64,000 bases of DNA from Caballeronia sp. M1242. Lineage in GTDB: Bacteria > Pseudomonadota > Gammaproteobacteria > Burkholderiales > Burkholderiaceae. The first letter of the stretch is position 1, and the number at the start of each line of letters is the position of its first letter. The notes under the pieces were generated by a model. That model worked only from the letters and a program-made list of their open reading frames with translations, was not told the origin of the DNA and made no database searches. The translations under genes and the position numbers were made by a program. Of this stretch, positions 28,778 through 37,412 are shown piece by piece. The stretch lies in NCBI RefSeq assembly GCF_017220215.1, contig NZ_CP071129.1, positions 2,232,001 to 2,296,000 on the forward strand, written 5' to 3'.

Positions 28778-29158
28778 ATGACGACAGAACGGCTACCGCG
28801 CGATACGTCCCCCGGACCCTTGCGCCGCATTGTGAGTTCCGCCTTCGCCATCTTCGAGACCCGGCTGGAACTGATCGGCATCGAGTTGCAGGAAGAAAAA
28901 GTCAGGCTGATCGGCGTGCTCTTCCTCGGGCTCGCGGCCATGCTGCTCGCCATGATGGCGCTGATCTCGCTGACAGTGCTCATCGCCATATTCTTTTGGG
29001 ATACGTATCGTTGGCAGGCGCTCGGCGGCATCACGCTGCTGTATGCGGTGCTCGCCATCGGATGCGGCCTGCGCGCGCGCGGCAAGTTGAGCGATGCACC
29101 GCATCTGTTCGACGACACGCTCGACCAGTTCCGCAAGGACCGCGACATGTTCAACTAA
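28778..29158 (+). CDS. YqjE-like membrane protein (phage holin family, DUF1469)
   Basis: A 126-residue protein with two strong membrane segments, roughly residues 44-70 and 80-98, and a short charged tail. The start of the conserved part, F-E-T-R-L-E-L-I-G-I-E-L-Q-E-E, fits the YqjE/Actinobacterial holin superfamily. The name holin is by similarity only; there are no phage genes nearby. It is part of a YqjD-YqjE-like module. Confidence 0.85.
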   Translation: MTTERLPRDTSPGPLRRIVSSAFAIFETRLELIGIELQEEKVRLIGVLFLGLAAMLLAMMALISLTVLIAIFFWDTYRWQALGGITLLYAVLAIGCGLRARGKLSDAPHLFDDTLDQFRKDRDMFN

Positions 29159-29227
29159 GCGCCGCCACGCGACGCCTTTGAACGCGATCCCTTTCTTTTC
29201 ACGCGAAACTCACTTGCCCGTTCGATC

Positions 29228-29737
29228 ATGAGCCATAACGACGCCACCTCCAGCGCAGCCAAGCAAGAAGTTCAGCAGCAGCTTCGCACGCCCGGCATGC
29301 GCACGCTGCGCAAGGAATTGCTGCTTGCGCGCGCGGATGTCGAACGCATGGAACTGCGGCAGGCCACGCACGAATTGCGCGATAACGTCGCGCATCTGCC
29401 GCTCATCGGCATGCTCGTGCCGGGAAGCCGCCCTGCCCGACGTGGCATCCGCAATACATCGCCGCGTGGCACTATTGCCGGCGTGCTGGATTCGCTGCTC
29501 GGCCGCGGCGGAGCGGGCAAGTTCAGCTTCCTGTTCAAGCAGTATCCGGTGGTCGGATCGCTCGCTTCGCTGCTGTTGACTAAGCCGGTGCGCACTCGCC
29601 TGTTGCGCGGCGCGAAGCCGCTCATCAAATGGGGCGGCCTCGGGCTGGCTGCATGGGAAGGCTGGCGCATCTGGCAACAGATGAAGGCCACGAGCGTGGA
29701 AACGTCCACCGACGCCGTCGACCCGACCGTTTTCTAG
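29228..29737 (+). CDS. Hypothetical protein of a YqjD/YqjE-type module (possibly DUF3318)
   Basis: A 169-residue basic protein. An N-terminal helical region rich in Arg/Glu (R-T-L-R-K-E-L-L-L-A-R-A-D-V-E-R) is followed by Gly/Arg-rich sequence and a hydrophobic segment near the C-terminus (W-G-G-L-G-L-A-A-W-E-G-W). It occupies the position of YqjK in the E. coli yqjCDEK cluster, but I cannot establish homology with it. It is 69 bp after the YqjE-like gene. Confidence 0.7.
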   Translation: MSHNDATSSAAKQEVQQQLRTPGMRTLRKELLLARADVERMELRQATHELRDNVAHLPLIGMLVPGSRPARRGIRNTSPRGTIAGVLDSLLGRGGAGKFSFLFKQYPVVGSLASLLLTKPVRTRLLRGAKPLIKWGGLGLAAWEGWRIWQQMKATSVETSTDAVDPTVF

Positions 29738-29750
29738 TCGCATAGCCGCA

Positions 29751-30209
29751 TCATCCCTTGCCCGCCCAGCACGCGGTCGATTTGGCCGCGTCGAGGGCCG
29801 CTGCGCCATCCGTCAGCCGATTCGAGCGCAAGCCAGTTGCGTCGATGGTGAACACGCCGCATGCGTCGGCCTCCATCGGACCGGGCGACACGGGCGCCGC
29901 TTCGATCGCATAACCGCCGTTGGTCGCGGACTCGGGCAAGAGCGCGAGCCGGTAGACCGCTGTGCCGCTCGACGGCGCCTGGTCGATGCCCGCGCTCAGC
30001 GCAACGGTGCCCGCTCCGGTCTGGGACAGCCGCGCGCTTTCCACGAACTGCACCGCCTTGAACAGCGCGGCAGCCGCGTCCAGGCGATGCGCTTTCGCGA
30101 CATGCGACTGATACGCAGGAATCGCGAACGTCGCGATGATCGCCGCGACGCCGAGCGCGATCATCAGTTCGAGTAGGCTGAAGCCCGCGCTTGAAGTCAT
30201 TCGGCTCAT
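29751..30209 (-). CDS. Type IV pilin-like protein, PilE/ComP type
   Basis: A 152-residue pseudopilin with a class III leader M-S-R-M-T-S-S-A-G, cleaved before F-S-L-L-E-L-M-I-A-L, E5 present. The hydrophobic N-terminal helix and a C-terminal pair of cysteines (C-G-V-F near residue 117, C-W-A-G near the end) suit a minor pilin. It is the last gene of the leftward operon fimT-pilV-pilW-pilX-pilE-like, 12 bp after pilX. Confidence 0.85.
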   Translation of the reverse strand: MSRMTSSAGFSLLELMIALGVAAIIATFAIPAYQSHVAKAHRLDAAAALFKAVQFVESARLSQTGAGTVALSAGIDQAPSSGTAVYRLALLPESATNGGYAIEAAPVSPGPMEADACGVFTIDATGLRSNRLTDGAAALDAAKSTACWAGKG

Positions 30210-30221
30210 CCTTGGTCCTCC

Positions 30222-30722
30222 TTAGAATGGTTTCCCCGCGACCCGCCGCCACTGTTGCGTGAAGGTGCCGTTCGTCGAATCGATGCGCAGTTGCAGCCAG
30301 GCTTCGGTCTGCGACGTCACGCCGAAGCCGCGCGCCGTGATCAGATACGAGGTCGTCGACGACTGATCGGAGCGCGACCACGTTTCGATCAGGCATTGCG
30401 GCGGACGCATCGCGTAAGGCCACGACGCGAATGGCGCGACTGCAATCGCCGACACGCCTTCGAACGACGCCTTCAGCCGCCAGCGTGCCGGCTCCTGATC
30501 GACCGCTCCTATCGCCGGCAACGCCGCCGACAGCATGTGGCTGCATCCAATGAGCGCGCTGTCCGCCGCATGGAACGCCTGCACGCGCTCGCGCGCCGCG
30601 ACGGTCGTGCGCGCCGCCACGAGCGACGTTTGCAGCCATGCGCTCGCCGTGACGAGGATGATCGCAGCGAGTAGCAGGACAATGGGTAGCGCCGTGCCGC
30701 GAGACAACGCGCGACGGTTCAT
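30222..30722 (-). CDS. pilX: Minor pilin assembly protein PilX
   Basis: A 166-residue protein with leader M-N-R-R-A-L-S-R-G followed by T-A-L-P-I-V-L-L-L, a hydrophobic helix without Glu at position 5, as usual for PilX/GspK-type proteins. Start at 30722 overlaps pilW by 4 bp; the frame is open well upstream but lacks a pilin leader there. It helps prime type IV pilus assembly. Confidence 0.85.
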   Translation of the reverse strand: MNRRALSRGTALPIVLLLAAIILVTASAWLQTSLVAARTTVAARERVQAFHAADSALIGCSHMLSAALPAIGAVDQEPARWRLKASFEGVSAIAVAPFASWPYAMRPPQCLIETWSRSDQSSTTSYLITARGFGVTSQTEAWLQLRIDSTNGTFTQQWRRVAGKPF

Positions 30723-31498
30723 GCCGCGCCTCCTTGATTCGCCGAAACTGAATTGCGAATCTGCACACGACGCCAGAACGCCTGGTGCAAGCGCGCATCG
30801 TCGGCGACGGCGGGCGCGCCGGTGCAATCCACGTAGTTCGTGCGGCGCTGTCTCGCGGCCGCAAAGCCTCGCACGAGCACGCACAGGTCGGCGGCGCGAA
30901 GATCGGGCCAACGGTCGCGCGGGATCGCGGACGCATCCACCGCGCTTGACGCGCCCGCTAGCCAGTACAAAACCCGAATGCGCTCGATGCCTTCGACCAG
31001 CGGCTGCGCCTGCTTGCCACTGCCCTCGCAATACAGTTCCGGCTCGCCCGTCGACGCGCTGGCCTTCGCATAGAAGCGGTTGCCGACGAAGGCATCCGCC
31101 ACCGACTGGCCGATGCAATCCGTCGGCGCGCCCGCCGATGTCGGCCACGTCGAAACCGTGTCGGCTGCATAGCGCACCTGCACGCCGTCGGACCGGCTCG
31201 TCAGCGACTCGCACGACGCCGCCGTATCCGCCCCGACCACGCGCGCCTGCGAGCAGCCGAATAGCGCGGCATCGGCGCGCGTTGCCCCGAAGCCCGCCAT
31301 CTGGATTTGCTGCGCGATGAGGTCGAGCGCGGACACGCCGGCGTCGTGCATGCGCGCGGCGTCGGTGGCCCGGTCGAATGCCGCGCGCTGACCGCGATAC
31401 AGCGACAGCATGGCCAGCACAATCAACATGCCGAGCGCGAGCGATATCGCGAGTTCGACGAGCGTGTGGCCGCGGGCGGGAAAAGAACGCGGCGTCAT
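30719..31498 (-). CDS. pilW: Minor pilin assembly protein PilW
   Basis: A 259-residue protein with prepilin site M-T-P-R-S-F-P-A-R-G before H-T-L-V-E-L-A-I-S-L and a long C-terminal globular domain, the typical size and layout of PilW. Several cysteines (C-S-Q-A, C-E-S-L, C-I-G-Q, C-E-G-S) are spread over that domain. Overlaps pilV and pilX by 4 bp each, showing translational coupling. Confidence 0.88.
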   Translation of the reverse strand: MTPRSFPARGHTLVELAISLALGMLIVLAMLSLYRGQRAAFDRATDAARMHDAGVSALDLIAQQIQMAGFGATRADAALFGCSQARVVGADTAASCESLTSRSDGVQVRYAADTVSTWPTSAGAPTDCIGQSVADAFVGNRFYAKASASTGEPELYCEGSGKQAQPLVEGIERIRVLYWLAGASSAVDASAIPRDRWPDLRAADLCVLVRGFAAARQRRTNYVDCTGAPAVADDARLHQAFWRRVQIRNSVSANQGGAA

Positions 31499-31878
31499 CG
31501 CGCGAACGCCACGGCAATGCACGACGCGAGCGGCTTCACTTGCGGCTCGGGGCACGGATCGGCGTGGTCGTCGGCGTGCCAGCTGACGGTCGCGAGGCGC
31601 ACGCCGTCTGCGCGGTCGAGCACGGCGACATCGCCATCCGGCAAGGTCGAGGACGCTATCGCCTGCCATTGCGACAGGACCGCCGCGCGATCCGCGTCGC
31701 TGCGAATGCCTTCCGCGACCGAATCGGCGATGAGCGTCGCGCGCTCGCGCAGCAACGCGAGCCGCTCGCCCCTCGCGAGCGCGCTTTGCACCGCGACGAT
31801 TCCGAGCGCCGTCACGGCGGCGAGCGCGAGCGCGATCATCACTTCCATCAGCGAATCGCCGCTTTGCGTCGTCTTCAT
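31495..31878 (-). CDS. pilV: Minor pilin PilV-like protein
   Basis: A 127-residue protein with leader M-K-T-T-Q-S-G before D-S-L-M-E-V-M-I-A-L, E5 present. It is a short version of PilV with a brief globular domain holding two cysteines (D-P-C-P-E and A-S-C-I-A). It overlaps fimT and pilW by 4 bp. Confidence 0.83.
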   Translation of the reverse strand: MKTTQSGDSLMEVMIALALAAVTALGIVAVQSALARGERLALLRERATLIADSVAEGIRSDADRAAVLSQWQAIASSTLPDGDVAVLDRADGVRLATVSWHADDHADPCPEPQVKPLASCIAVAFAR

Positions 31879-32432
31879 GCCGATGCTCCGCAGCCGCCCT
31901 GCGTGATGCGCGGCCGCCCGCCCGCCGCGATGCGAATGCAGCGGCGCGCTGCGGCATTGCCAGCGGGATCGGCGCCGCGCGGGGAAAAGTCGAAGCTGCG
32001 AAAGCCGCCGATCACCTGACCCGACGGCGGCGTGAACGCGAGATCGGTTGCCGCGCCCGCGATGGCGATGGAAGACATGGCCGGTTCGACGCGCAGCAGC
32101 GCCGGCACGCCGTCGCGATCGACATAGAGCGCCCAGCCGCAAGACCAGTCCGTGACGCCTCCATCGCAGCCTTTGCCGGATGCGAGGCAGTGGCGCGCGG
32201 CGTCGATCCGGCACAGCGTGACGCGCGCACCGCGCCGGAGCGCTTCGGCGCGTGCGAGCGAAAGCGTCGAAAAGAACGAGCGCGCCCGGGCATCGACCTG
32301 ATCGCGCATCTGCCAGGCGAAGAACGACGGCGCGGAGAATGTCGCGATGATCGCCATGACGGCCAGCACGACGCACAGTTCGACCAGCGTGAAGCCGCTT
32401 AAGCCGGCTAAGTGAGCGCGATTCATCTGCAT
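31875..32432 (-). CDS. fimT: GspH/FimT family pseudopilin
   Basis: A 185-residue minor pilin, first gene of the operon. The prepilin site is L-S-G before F-T-L-V-E-L-C-V-V-L. The GspH-type domain includes A-R-A-E-A-L-R-R-G-A-R-V-T-L-C, a hallmark of FimT. FimT homologues bind DNA during natural transformation in some species. Starts at the ATG at 32432; M at 32426 is an alternative. Confidence 0.87.
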   Translation of the reverse strand: MQMNRAHLAGLSGFTLVELCVVLAVMAIIATFSAPSFFAWQMRDQVDARARSFFSTLSLARAEALRRGARVTLCRIDAARHCLASGKGCDGGVTDWSCGWALYVDRDGVPALLRVEPAMSSIAIAGAATDLAFTPPSGQVIGGFRSFDFSPRGADPAGNAAARRCIRIAAGGRPRITQGGCGASA

Positions 32433-32584
32433 CCCTGAACGATTCGAGTTGAAGAACGCCGAATCTATCGGGAAGCAACTCGCGCCGCCATTAGCCGAAC
32501 GGCCTAGTGTTCAGGCCGGTTTTCGGCAGGCAGACTTTGCGCGGGAATGCGAGAAAACCTTGCGGAGGGCGAATGCAGAACGAA

Positions 32585-33067
32585 TCAACGCTTACGGGAA
32601 GCGGATTTCTTGGGCGCGGCGCGGCGGAATTCCTCGAGCACGTCTTCGAACTCGGATACGTCCTCGAAGCGTTTGTAGACGGAGGCGAACCGCACGTAGG
32701 CAATGGTGTCGAGCTGGCGCAATTCGTTCATCACCAGCTCGCCGAGACGCTCGCTCTGCACTTCGCGCTCGCCGCTGCCGAGCAGCTGATATTCGATGCG
32801 CGCAACGGCTGCGTCGATGGCGTCGGCCGCGACTGGGCGCTTGCGCAGCGCGAGCTTCATGCTGGCGACGATCTTGCGCCGGTCGAACTCGGTGCGGCTG
32901 CCGTCTTTCTTGACGACGGACGGCAGCGCAAGCTCCACGCGCTCGTACGTGGTGAAACGCTTGTCGCACGCAGGACAGCGCCGACGCCGCCGGATGGCTG
33001 CGCCGTCCTCCGACACGCGGGAATCGACGACCTGAGTGTCTTCGTGTCGGCAGAACGGGCAGCGCAT
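32585..33067 (-). CDS. nrdR: Transcriptional repressor NrdR
   Basis: A 160-residue repressor of ribonucleotide reductase genes. The zinc ribbon C-P-F-C...C-P-A-C is at the N-terminus with [13 protein letters not shown] between, and an ATP-cone domain follows ([10 protein letters not shown]). The C-terminus is Lys/Arg/Ser-rich. It is 30 bp downstream of glyA and probably cotranscribed, a pairing seen in many beta-proteobacteria. Confidence 0.96.
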   Translation of the reverse strand: MRCPFCRHEDTQVVDSRVSEDGAAIRRRRRCPACDKRFTTYERVELALPSVVKKDGSRTEFDRRKIVASMKLALRKRPVAADAIDAAVARIEYQLLGSGEREVQSERLGELVMNELRQLDTIAYVRFASVYKRFEDVSEFEDVLEEFRRAAPKKSASRKR

Positions 33068-33097
33068 CGCGGCGTGTCTCGGGGCTTGGCTAGAGGA

Positions 33098-34345
33098 TTA
33101 ACGGTAGACCGGGAAACGCTTGGTCAGGTCGGCCACTTGGGCGCGCACGCGCTCGATGGTCGCCTGGTCTTCCGGATTGTCCAGCACGTCCGCGATCAGG
33201 TTGCCGACGATTTCGGCTTCCTTCACGCCGAAGCCGCGCGTGGTCATGGCGGGCGAACCGAGACGCACGCCGCTCGTGACGAACGGCTTTTCGGGATCGT
33301 TCGGGATCGCGTTCTTGTTCACCGTGATGTGCGCGGCGCCGAGCGCGGCTTCCGCGGCCTTGCCCGTGATCTTCTTCGCGCGCAGGTCGACCAGCATCAC
33401 GTGGCTTTCGGTGCGGCCCGACACGATGCGCAGTCCGCGCTTGACGAGCGTCTCGGCCAGCACGCGAGCATTGTCGATCACGGCTTGCTGATACGTCTTG
33501 AACTCGGGCGCGAGGGCTTCCTTGAACGCGACGGCCTTGGCGGCGATCACGTGCATCAGCGGGCCGCCCTGAATGCCGGGGAAGATGGCCGAATTGATCT
33601 GCTTCTCGAATTCTGCCTTCATCAGGATGACGCCGCCGCGCGGGCCGCGCAGGCTCTTGTGCGTGGTCGTCGTGACGAAGTCCGCGTGCGGCACGGGGTT
33701 CGGATAGAGGCCCGCGGCGACGAGACCGGCGTAATGCGCCATGTCGACCATGAAGTAAGCGCCGACGCTCTTCGCAATCTTCGAAAGACGCTCGAAGTCG
33801 ATGCGCAGCGCGAACGCCGACGCGCCCGCGACGATCAGCTTCGGCTTGTGTTCCTTGGCGAGCGCCTCGGTCTTTTCGTAATCGATGTCTTCGGCTTCGT
33901 TCAGGCCGTAGCTGACGACGTTGAACCACTTGCCCGACATGTTCACCGGCGAGCCGTGCGTGAGGTGCCCGCCTTCGGCGAGGCTCATGCCCATGATCGT
34001 GTCGCCCGGCTTCAGGACGGCGAAGAACACGCCCTGATTCGCCTGCGAGCCGGAGTTCGGCTGCACATTCGCGGCTTCGGCGCCGAAAAGTTGCTTCACG
34101 CGGTCGATGGCCAGCTGCTCGACGATATCCACGTACTCGCAACCGCCGTAATAGCGCTTGCCCGGGTAGCCTTCCGCGTACTTGTTCGTGAGTTGCGAAC
34201 CCTGCGCGGCCATGACGGCCGGGCTCGTGTAATTTTCCGAGGCGATCAGCTCGATGTGCTCTTCCTGTCGGCGGTTTTCCTGCTCGATGGCCTTGAGCAA
34301 TTCGGGATCGACTTTGGCAAGGGTACTTTCGGCTCTGTCGAACAT
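33098..34345 (-). CDS. glyA: Serine hydroxymethyltransferase
   Basis: A 415-residue PLP enzyme that moves the serine hydroxymethyl group to tetrahydrofolate, making glycine and 5,10-methylene-THF. PLP Lys is in [19 protein letters not shown] near the start and G-G-C-E-Y-V-D are typical. It is preceded by a 150-nt spacer and a ZTP riboswitch, tying expression to folate and purine status. Confidence 0.97.
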   Translation of the reverse strand: MFDRAESTLAKVDPELLKAIEQENRRQEEHIELIASENYTSPAVMAAQGSQLTNKYAEGYPGKRYYGGCEYVDIVEQLAIDRVKQLFGAEAANVQPNSGSQANQGVFFAVLKPGDTIMGMSLAEGGHLTHGSPVNMSGKWFNVVSYGLNEAEDIDYEKTEALAKEHKPKLIVAGASAFALRIDFERLSKIAKSVGAYFMVDMAHYAGLVAAGLYPNPVPHADFVTTTTHKSLRGPRGGVILMKAEFEKQINSAIFPGIQGGPLMHVIAAKAVAFKEALAPEFKTYQQAVIDNARVLAETLVKRGLRIVSGRTESHVMLVDLRAKKITGKAAEAALGAAHITVNKNAIPNDPEKPFVTSGVRLGSPAMTTRGFGVKEAEIVGNLIADVLDNPEDQATIERVRAQVADLTKRFPVYR

Positions 34346-34496
34346 ACGTTTTCCGTGAGATCAAAACAGGTTGACCGGATCGCGCGGGCGCACGAAAGGC
34401 TGGACACCGATGAAGTCCAGACGCGGCGGATGAGGGAAGAATCCGGTTTCGCGGAACGGACAGCCACCGGCAACGCAGCGACGGCGCGCGGATCTC

Positions 34497-34590
34497 AGCT
34501 GCCCAGGCGAACGGCAAAACGACGCTCCGCGCTTCCTAGTGGGTCGTTCCACCTTGAATCCGTAGATTCTATCGCCAGTCACGCGGGGTT
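34497..34590 (-). promoter_or_regulatory. ZTP (pfl-motif) riboswitch ahead of glyA
   Basis: On the minus strand the leader reads CGCGTGACTGGCGA (34586 to 34573), then the short hairpin GGTGGAACGACCCACT and AGGAAGCGCGG, and ends in CGCCTGGGCA (34509 to 34500). These are the conserved pieces of the pfl/ZTP aptamer: the GUGACUGGC internal-loop strand, the hairpin and the CCUGGGC pseudoknot strand. The class senses ZMP/ZTP, which build up when 10-formyl-THF is short, and typically turns on glyA, purH or folD. No obvious intrinsic terminator was seen between aptamer and start, so control may be at translation or by an unrecognised structure. Confidence 0.9.
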
Positions 34591-34600
34591 TGAGCGTTGT

Positions 34601-34629
34601 AGTTTAATGGGCGGCCGGGCTTTAGGCAA
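34601..34629 (-). promoter_or_regulatory. Promoter for glyA-nrdR
   Basis: On the minus strand TTGCCT (34629 to 34624) and TAAACT (34606 to 34601) are 17 bp apart. Transcription would begin a few bases before the aptamer at 34590, exactly where a riboswitch leader should start. Confidence 0.6.
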
Positions 34630-34813
34630 CCGGCCTCCGGACCCCTTCGCGCCCCTCTTTTGCGGTGCGTGGCTGCGCCCGGAAGCACGGTCGTTCGCGT
34701 GCGCGGTCGCTTGCCGCCTGGCATCAATGGAAGTACCCTTTGCGCCGTTGCCGGACGCGTGCCTGTGCGCCGCCCGGTTCGGCCTATCGCTTATCTCCAA
34801 TCGGAGCTCGACC

Positions 34814-35560
34814 ATGATCGTCTTCGTCACCGGCGCGTCAGCCGGCTTCGGCGCCGCTATCGCGCGCGCTTTCGTCAACGGCGGCCATCGCGTCGTCGCG
34901 GCGGCGCGTCGCAAGGAACGCCTCGACGCGCTGTCGAAGGAACTCGGCGACGCCTTGTTGCCCGTCGAAATCGACGTGCGCGACGAAAGCGCCGTGCGAA
35001 ACGCGATCGCTTCGCTGCCTGACGGCTTCGCGCAGATCGACGTGCTCGTGAACAACGCCGGCCTCGCGCTCGGTCTCGAGCCCGCGCAACGCGCGAACTT
35101 CGACGACTGGAAGAACATGATCGACACGAACTGCGCCGGTCTCGTCGCCGTCACACATGCTGTTCTGCCGGGCATGGTCGAGCGCAATCGCGGCCACGTG
35201 TTCAATCTCGGCTCCGTAGCCGGCTCCTATCCTTATCCAGGCGGCAACGTCTACGGCGCGACCAAGGCGTTCGTGCGGCAGTTCAGCCTGAACCTGCGCG
35301 CCGATCTCGCGGGCACTGCATTGCGCGTGACCGATATCGAGCCGGGCCTGTGCGGCGGAACCGAGTTCTCCAACGTGCGCTTCAAGGGCGACGACGACAA
35401 GGCCGCGTCCGTCTACAAGGACGTGCAGCCGCTCACGGCCGAGGACATCGCGGACACGATCTACTGGATCGCCACGCGGCCGGCGCACGTGAACATCAAC
35501 ACGATCGAACTGATGCCGGTCGCGCAGACGTTCGGACCGTTGCAAATTCACCGCGGCTGA
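34814..35560 (+). CDS. SDR oxidoreductase, YdfG-like
   Basis: A 248-residue short-chain dehydrogenase. The NADP motif T-G-A-S-A-G-F-G is near residue 7, N-N-A-G near 82, and the catalytic Y-x-x-x-K in Y-G-A-T-K-A-F. Similarity to YdfG (NADP-dependent 3-hydroxy acid/serine dehydrogenase, also malonic semialdehyde reductase) is suggested by D-I-E-P-G-L-C-G-G-T-E-F-S. The frame is open for hundreds of codons upstream, antisense to glyA-nrdR, but this ATG is where the fold begins. The 223 bp between it and the riboswitch hold no other gene. Confidence 0.9.
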   Translation: MIVFVTGASAGFGAAIARAFVNGGHRVVAAARRKERLDALSKELGDALLPVEIDVRDESAVRNAIASLPDGFAQIDVLVNNAGLALGLEPAQRANFDDWKNMIDTNCAGLVAVTHAVLPGMVERNRGHVFNLGSVAGSYPYPGGNVYGATKAFVRQFSLNLRADLAGTALRVTDIEPGLCGGTEFSNVRFKGDDDKAASVYKDVQPLTAEDIADTIYWIATRPAHVNINTIELMPVAQTFGPLQIHRG

Positions 35561-35686
35561 GCGGCAAACTGCCTGAGGATTTGGCGAGCACTTAGCGGGT
35601 TCCGGTAAAATGCCGCGGATGAATATCTGTCAAAAAGCGAGCCGCAGCGGTCTGAGAAGGCCCGGCGCAAGCGGGGCGGCGCGCAG

Positions 35687-36157
35687 GTGAGCAATCCGTC
35701 CGTTTTCGAATGGCCGATTCGCGTGTACTACGAGGACACCGACGCCGGCGGCATCGTTTTCTACGCGAATTACCTGAAGTTCTTCGAGCGCGCGCGTACC
35801 GAATGGCTGCGCGCGTGCGGAATCGACCAGCAGCGCCTCGCGGAATCAGACGGCATCGTGTTCGTCGTGAAAAGGACGTCCGTCGATTATTCAGCGCCCG
35901 CGCGTCTCGACGACGTGATCCGCGTCGTCAGCCGTATCGAGCGGCTGGGGCGCGCGTCGGTGGACTTTCATCAGGAAGCGTGGCGCGACGGCGTGCTGCT
36001 CGCGAGCGGCGAGATTCGCGTGGCGTCGGTGGATCGCGCATCCATTCGGCCCGCCGGCATTCCGGCAGCCGTCCTCGACGGACTCCGGCGCGGCCCTCCT
36101 GCGGCGCAGTCAGCCGATGCACCCATCGCGCCGCATGGCGGATTCAGCCGTGGTTAG
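35687..36157 (+). CDS. ybgC: Tol-Pal-associated acyl-CoA thioesterase YbgC
   Basis: A 156-residue hot-dog thioesterase starting at GTG with M-S-N-P-S-V-F-E-W-P; the active-site block Y-Y-E-D-T-D-A-G-G-I-V-F-Y-A-N-Y is near residue 13. It is first gene of the tol-pal operon. An ATG at 35619 is out of frame. The C-terminal 25 residues are an Ala/Pro-rich extension. Confidence 0.92.
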   Translation: MSNPSVFEWPIRVYYEDTDAGGIVFYANYLKFFERARTEWLRACGIDQQRLAESDGIVFVVKRTSVDYSAPARLDDVIRVVSRIERLGRASVDFHQEAWRDGVLLASGEIRVASVDRASIRPAGIPAAVLDGLRRGPPAAQSADAPIAPHGGFSRG

Positions 36158-36278
36158 CAGAGCAAGACAATCGAGAAAGAGCCGGCAAAGGCGCGGCTTT
36201 CGTTCCGTTCACATCTCATTCACGAAAGCCTGACGCTCCGACCGGACGCCGTTTTCCGGGAAGTAACAGCGGACCTTT

Positions 36279-36956
36279 ATGAACAATACACAAGACCTGT
36301 CGATCGTATCTCTCGTCGTCCATGCCAGCGTGCTCGCGCAGGCCGTGATGGCGCTCTTGCTGGTTCTGTCGCTTCTGTCGTGGACCTTCATCTTCCGCAA
36401 GTGGTTCGCCATTCGCCGCGCGCGTGCGCAGACGGAGCGCTTCGAACGAGATTTCTGGTCGGGCGGCGACCTTCAGGCGCTGTATCAGAGCGCGGCGAAC
36501 AACCGTCACACCATCGGCGCGCTCGAGCGTATCTTCGAGTCGGGCATGCGCGAATTCCTGAAGGGCAAGGAGCGCCGCATCACCGATCCGAGCGCGATTC
36601 TCGACGGCTCCCGCCGCGCGATGCGCGCCGCGTTTCAGCGCGAAATGGACGTGCTGGAAGCGAACCTCGCGTTCCTTGCTTCGGTCGGGTCGGTGAGTCC
36701 GTATATCGGCTTGTTCGGCACGGTCTGGGGCATCATGAATTCCTTCCGCGGTCTCGCCAACGTGCAACAGGCGACGCTCGCGAACGTCGCGCCGGGCATC
36801 GCCGAGGCGCTCGTCGCCACCGCGATCGGCCTGTTCGCCGCGATTCCCGCCGTGGTCGCGTACAACCGCTACGCGCACGACATCGACCGGCTGGCGATCC
36901 GCTTCGAGACCTTCATCGAAGAGTTCTCGAACATCTTGCAGCGTCAGGCGCACTAA
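36279..36956 (+). CDS. tolQ: Tol-Pal inner-membrane proton-channel subunit TolQ
   Basis: A 225-residue protein with three membrane segments (about 15-38, 130-155 and 165-190) and the MotA/ExbB block G-L-F-G-T-V-W-G-I-M. It forms with TolR the proton-driven motor that pulls TolA. The Shine-Dalgarno sequence is weak. Confidence 0.96.
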   Translation: MNNTQDLSIVSLVVHASVLAQAVMALLLVLSLLSWTFIFRKWFAIRRARAQTERFERDFWSGGDLQALYQSAANNRHTIGALERIFESGMREFLKGKERRITDPSAILDGSRRAMRAAFQREMDVLEANLAFLASVGSVSPYIGLFGTVWGIMNSFRGLANVQQATLANVAPGIAEALVATAIGLFAAIPAVVAYNRYAHDIDRLAIRFETFIEEFSNILQRQAH

Positions 36957-36968
36957 CAGGAGTCCGCG

Positions 36969-37412
36969 ATGGCAGGCCCGATCCGTTCCAGCATGCGCGG
37001 CAGTTCGCGCCGCGCGATGGCCGACATCAACGTCGTGCCGTATATCGACGTGATGCTCGTGCTGCTCGTCATCTTCATGGTGACCGCGCCGCTCGTGTCG
37101 CCTTCGATCATCAATCTGCCGACCGTCGGCAATGCGCAGCCGCAGGAACAGCAGCCGCCGCTCGTCATCAACATCAAGGCGGACGGCAGCATGAACGTGC
37201 GCTACAAGGAAGAAGGCGGCGCGACCCAAGAGCAGAAAATGACGAAGGGCGATCTCAACGCATTCGTGCTCAATCGTCAGGAATCGCACCCGGATCAGCC
37301 GGTCGTGATCGCGGCGGACAAGACGGTGAAGTATGAAGTCGTCATGGACGTGATGTCCGATATGAAAGCGCGCGGCGTGAAGCGCGTTGGATTGCTCGTC
37401 AAATCGCAATGA
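36969..37412 (+). CDS. tolR: Tol-Pal protein TolR
   Basis: A 147-residue ExbD/TolR protein with one membrane segment. The functional Asp is in V-P-Y-I-D-V-M-L-V-L-L-V-I-F, and the periplasmic domain follows. It starts 12 bp after tolQ with an AGGAG site and overlaps tolA by 4 bp. Confidence 0.96.
   Translation: MAGPIRSSMRGSSRRAMADINVVPYIDVMLVLLVIFMVTAPLVSPSIINLPTVGNAQPQEQQPPLVINIKADGSMNVRYKEEGGATQEQKMTKGDLNAFVLNRQESHPDQPVVIAADKTVKYEVVMDVMSDMKARGVKRVGLLVKSQ

Noticed and set aside
28778-29158. Prophage holin
   Set aside because: The family name is by fold only; there are no lysis, capsid or integrase genes nearby and the neighbours are YqjD-type proteins.
32507-35560. 1017-codon plus-strand frame
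   Set aside because: Most of it is antisense to nrdR and glyA, a common artefact of high-GC DNA; only the last 248 codons (SDR) are real.
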